From the NCBI RefSeq assembly GCF_020829445.1, contig NZ_JAIVFV010000001.1:1-64000 (forward strand): a stretch of 64,000 bases of DNA. The letters run 5' to 3'. Positions 61,641-64,000 of the stretch are shown piece after piece (within the stretch, counting starts at the first letter, position 1; each line of letters starts with the position of its first letter). The notes below the pieces were generated by a model that saw nothing but the letters and a program-made list of their open reading frames with translations, was not told where the DNA came from and searched no databases. The stretch comes from Nostoc sp. CHAB 5836. Lineage in GTDB: Bacteria; Cyanobacteriota; Cyanobacteriia; Cyanobacteriales; Nostocaceae. A program made the translations under genes and the position numbers.

Positions 61641-63218
61641 ATGACACTCAAGCGGTTAATTTTAGTTTTTATACTGACGCCCATAGCAGTTCTGTTTGCA
61701 GTTTCGGCTTTATTCAGTAGTTGGCAAGAACCTCAGTTTCAAAGTCGCCTGGAACTCTACCAAACCAATATTGCTCTCCAAGCCCAAGCTTGGCAATCAG
61801 AAGATAGCAGCGATCGCAATCTCCAGGCGATTCGGGAAGCAATACTTGGTGAGCAACCCCTGGAGGGCGCTACAAAGCAGTATCAGGAGGCGCGTCAATC
61901 AGTTCAAGCTAATTTAGACAAAGTTAACAACAAACTTGCACAATTACGCTCTCAATCGGAAATAACTCCCACACCTCCCAAACCTTTACCGGACGTTCCT
62001 CCCACTACTAAAACCTCTCGACGCGGACAGCACCAAGAGTTAGAGAAGTCCCTCAAGCAATTACAAAAATTACTGGCTGAGTTAGACTTGCGCCTGGGAA
62101 TTTTGCAAGCACAGCAAGGACAGACGGATACAGCCCTCAAAACTTGGAACGAATTACAACAACGCTCAGATATTAATCCAGAATTTGGACAAACTGCTGC
62201 TGTATTAAGTGGACTGTGGAGCAATCCTTCCCGTATCCTCCCAAATCCCCAAGAAGCGATTCAAAAGAATTTAGAAGGTTGGTTTCGCTCTACTGCTTTG
62301 GTTCAGTTATACCAACTCCAACAACGACAAGATGCTTTATCAGCAGTTAAAGCTGCACAACAAGAATCTTCTGCTCAAGCAGTGTTAAAATTAGCGGTTA
62401 TTGGCACTATTCCCACCTTGGCAGCTTTAATTGGTTTAATACTGCTGATTTTCTTATTTGCTCAACGCTTGTTGAAAGGAAAAACCTCATTACTAGCTCA
62501 AAATGCTGATATTCCTTGGTCAACACCTTGGGATGGTGAAACGGTTTTGCAGGTTTTTATTGTCGGCTTTTTCTTTATGGGGCAACTTTTTGTGCCCTTA
62601 GTGATATCGCTGCTACCCATCCCGCGTCCCATCGTCGATGTGCGACTTCAGGCGTTTTCTGTTTTGGTTAGTTACCTGTTGGTAGCATTAGGGGCGCTGT
62701 TAGTGCTGTATTTCTCTCTCAAGCCCTTTTTTCCACTACCGCAATTTTGGTTTCGCTTCCGTTTTCAAGATAACTGGTTTTTCTGGGGACTAGGAGGCTA
62801 TTGCACGGCTTTACCTATAGTTGTGGTGGTATCTTTGATCAATCAACAGCTATGGCAAGGACAAGGTGGGAGTAATCCCCTGTTGCAACTAGCCCTAGAA
62901 AGCCAAGATGCTGTAGCACTTGGCATATTTTTCTCTACAGCTGCGATCGCCGCTCCATTTTTTGAAGAAATTCTGTTTCGCGGCTTTTTGTTACCCTCTC
63001 TGACTCGTTACTTACCCGTGTGGGGATCAATTCTGATCAGTAGTTTGTTGTTTGCGATCGCTCACCTCAGCTTGTCAGAAATTCTTCCCCTCACCGCCTT
63101 GGGGGTTGTCTTAGGAGTAGTTTACACGCGATCGCGCAACCTTCTGGCTCCTATGCTCCTCCATAGCCTCTGGAATAGTGGTACACTGTTAAGCTTATTT
63201 ATTTTAGGTAGTAATTAA
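61641..63218 (+). CDS. CPBP family intramembrane metalloprotease
   Basis: A 525-residue membrane protein. The N-terminal helix (residues ~5-25) is followed by a large extracytoplasmic helical region (about 30-245, Gln- and Leu-rich, coiled-coil-like). The multi-helix CPBP/Abi domain runs from about 250. Motif 1 is EEILFRGFLLP with paired Glu and Arg, motif 2 is FAIAHL and motif 3 is HSLWN, which together make a zinc or general-base site. Relatives are CAAX-type proteases and bacteriocin-immunity proteins; the cyanobacterial ones are long, as here. AGAGGG precedes the ATG. Confidence 0.88.
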   Translation: MTLKRLILVFILTPIAVLFAVSALFSSWQEPQFQSRLELYQTNIALQAQAWQSEDSSDRNLQAIREAILGEQPLEGATKQYQEARQSVQANLDKVNNKLAQLRSQSEITPTPPKPLPDVPPTTKTSRRGQHQELEKSLKQLQKLLAELDLRLGILQAQQGQTDTALKTWNELQQRSDINPEFGQTAAVLSGLWSNPSRILPNPQEAIQKNLEGWFRSTALVQLYQLQQRQDALSAVKAAQQESSAQAVLKLAVIGTIPTLAALIGLILLIFLFAQRLLKGKTSLLAQNADIPWSTPWDGETVLQVFIVGFFFMGQLFVPLVISLLPIPRPIVDVRLQAFSVLVSYLLVALGALLVLYFSLKPFFPLPQFWFRFRFQDNWFFWGLGGYCTALPIVVVVSLINQQLWQGQGGSNPLLQLALESQDAVALGIFFSTAAIAAPFFEEILFRGFLLPSLTRYLPVWGSILISSLLFAIAHLSLSEILPLTALGVVLGVVYTRSRNLLAPMLLHSLWNSGTLLSLFILGSN

Positions 63219-63586
63219 TGCTTGCTACGTACGGTTGCTTAAAACAGAAATATCTGTTTTTATCTCCATAAGTAGAAACAATTTACGAATTACGAATTAT
63301 TTTAATTGTCTTCCCGAACCATTTTTAGCTGTCATGAATTGGATTGCAATTCCATTTTGCGCTCATGGAAGTAGGGATCGGCAACTAAAGAGGGGTTAGA
63401 AAAATATGGAAGATGCCTCTTGCGCTTCTAGATTCCCACTAGCCACATAACTTAGTGTGATGGCGTTTTACGCCCGATGCAAGCGATGTCTATGACGGGC
63501 TACATTTACGCAAAAGAATCCGGAAATAATACTGATGGACTTGTAAAAAGTTGTGTATGTAGCAGCTTCTGCTGATGATTGAGGTC

Positions 63587-63730
63587 TGACAATTCAGGTT
63601 ATGTGGAAAAGTCCACCAAAAACCCAACCCCCTAACCCCCAACTCGTCGCGGGAAGGGGAAAATTCAAAGTATTTCTCCTTTTAGGAGAGAGATTTAGAG
63701 AGAGGTTTTCTAGATGCCATGAAAAATCAG
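63587..63730. mobile_element. MITE-like element, CTGACAATTCAGG family (copy 3)
   Basis: 144 bp with left end CTGACAATTCAGGTTATGTG and right end AAAAATCAG. The exact 10-mer TGATTGAGGT directly abuts both ends, a clean target duplication. The interior CACCAAAAACCCAACCCCCT and CTTTTAGGAGAGAGATTT match the other two copies. Confidence 0.85.
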
Positions 63731-63957
63731 TGATTGAGGTTTATTCTTCCCAAGATAAATGTCTTACCTAAAAATCAGCAAAACTGCCGCACCAGGGTTT
63801 GCAATCATCAAATCCACCCAAAGTAAGGAGCGCCAGATTTTTAGACTATGCTGCAAGACATCTTAGCATCCGCTCTGCAATAGAAGCACGCTAATTTTGG
63901 TTATTTGTCTTGGGGCTTACTCATACTGAAAAAATTAAAAATCTATTTATTAAGCAC

Positions 63958-64000
63958 GGGACTTACGCAAAATCATGAAAAAACGAACCGCAAAGGACGC
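63958..64000. repeat. AGGACTTACGCA-family terminus, cut by the window end
   Basis: GGGACTTACGCAAAATCATG followed by AAAAAACGAACCGCAAAGGA. This matches one end of the 12745-12886 element read in reverse; the other end is beyond the window. Confidence 0.55.

Larger units (their letters stand above)
63219..64000. other. repeat-bearing 3' end of the window
   Basis: No credible gene. A TTACGAATTACGAATTATTTT STRR piece is at 63280-63302, a small dispersed repeat (GCGATGTCTATGACGGGCTA) at 63483-63511, a full MITE at 63587-63730 and a cut AGGACTTACGCA-type terminus from 63958. Confidence 0.6.

Overview
The window is chromosomal DNA from a filamentous, probably heterocystous cyanobacterium (Nostocales, Nostoc/Anabaena type). 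The evidence is the dense HIP1 octamer (GCGATCGC), heptanucleotide STRR arrays (GAGTTAG, ATTACGA, AATGACA), and a gene set typical of oxygenic phototrophs: raf1 (Rubisco assembly), ycf37 (photosystem I assembly), menG (phylloquinone methylation), the sufR-sufBCDS locus, cobalt regulator coaR, and cyanobacterial DUF3082/DUF4912 families. No rRNA, CRISPR array, prophage or plasmid genes were seen. One tRNA (Glu-UUC) is present. Layout: 0.2-8 kb holds a lipase-like hydrolase, a diverged cytochrome b6-like membrane protein, a cation/proton antiporter, tRNA-Glu, a SRPBCC protein, a GAF histidine kinase without its phospho-acceptor His, and a ribbon-helix-helix protein. 8-13 kb holds a small conserved protein, coaR (MerR fused to a precorrin-isomerase-like domain), a large polytopic membrane protein and a MITE cluster. 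13-21 kb holds a PstS-like/DUF4912 receptor-like protein and a GH57 glycosidase, separated by a HIP1-poor cytosine-5 methyltransferase that looks inserted, because a 103-bp diverged copy of the DUF4912 gene lies on its far side. 21-23 kb is an IS607 element (serine recombinase plus TnpB). 23-31 kb is housekeeping: rsmA, ispE, DUF3082, DUF445, menG, a response regulator, raf1 and aqpZ. 31-45 kb has a repeat-rich gap, a TerB-carotenoid oxygenase fusion, a UvrD-like helicase, a duplicated-domain secreted protein, rpmI-rplT, an amino-acid-binding protein, ycf37, mutS and an AAA ATPase/TOPRIM-like (DUF4276-type) pair resembling a defence cassette. 45-64 kb has phoD, a TPR protein, YbjQ, membrane and hypothetical proteins, the suf locus with two SufR operators, three Uma2 genes, an antitoxin whose toxin is broken, and a CPBP protease. 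The most striking theme is the load of small repeats. At least five MITE-like families with clear terminal inverted repeats occur, two of them with 10-bp target duplications at all or most copies and several nested. Repeats have also entered essential genes in frame: STRRs in mutS and a helicase, very small dispersed repeats in ispE, coaR and sufD. One MITE family supplies the stop codons of three separate genes. The best candidate for an undescribed system is the overlapping ATPase/TOPRIM-like pair at 43.5-45.3 kb, by analogy with two-gene ATPase-TOPRIM antiphage systems. That role is inferred, not shown.
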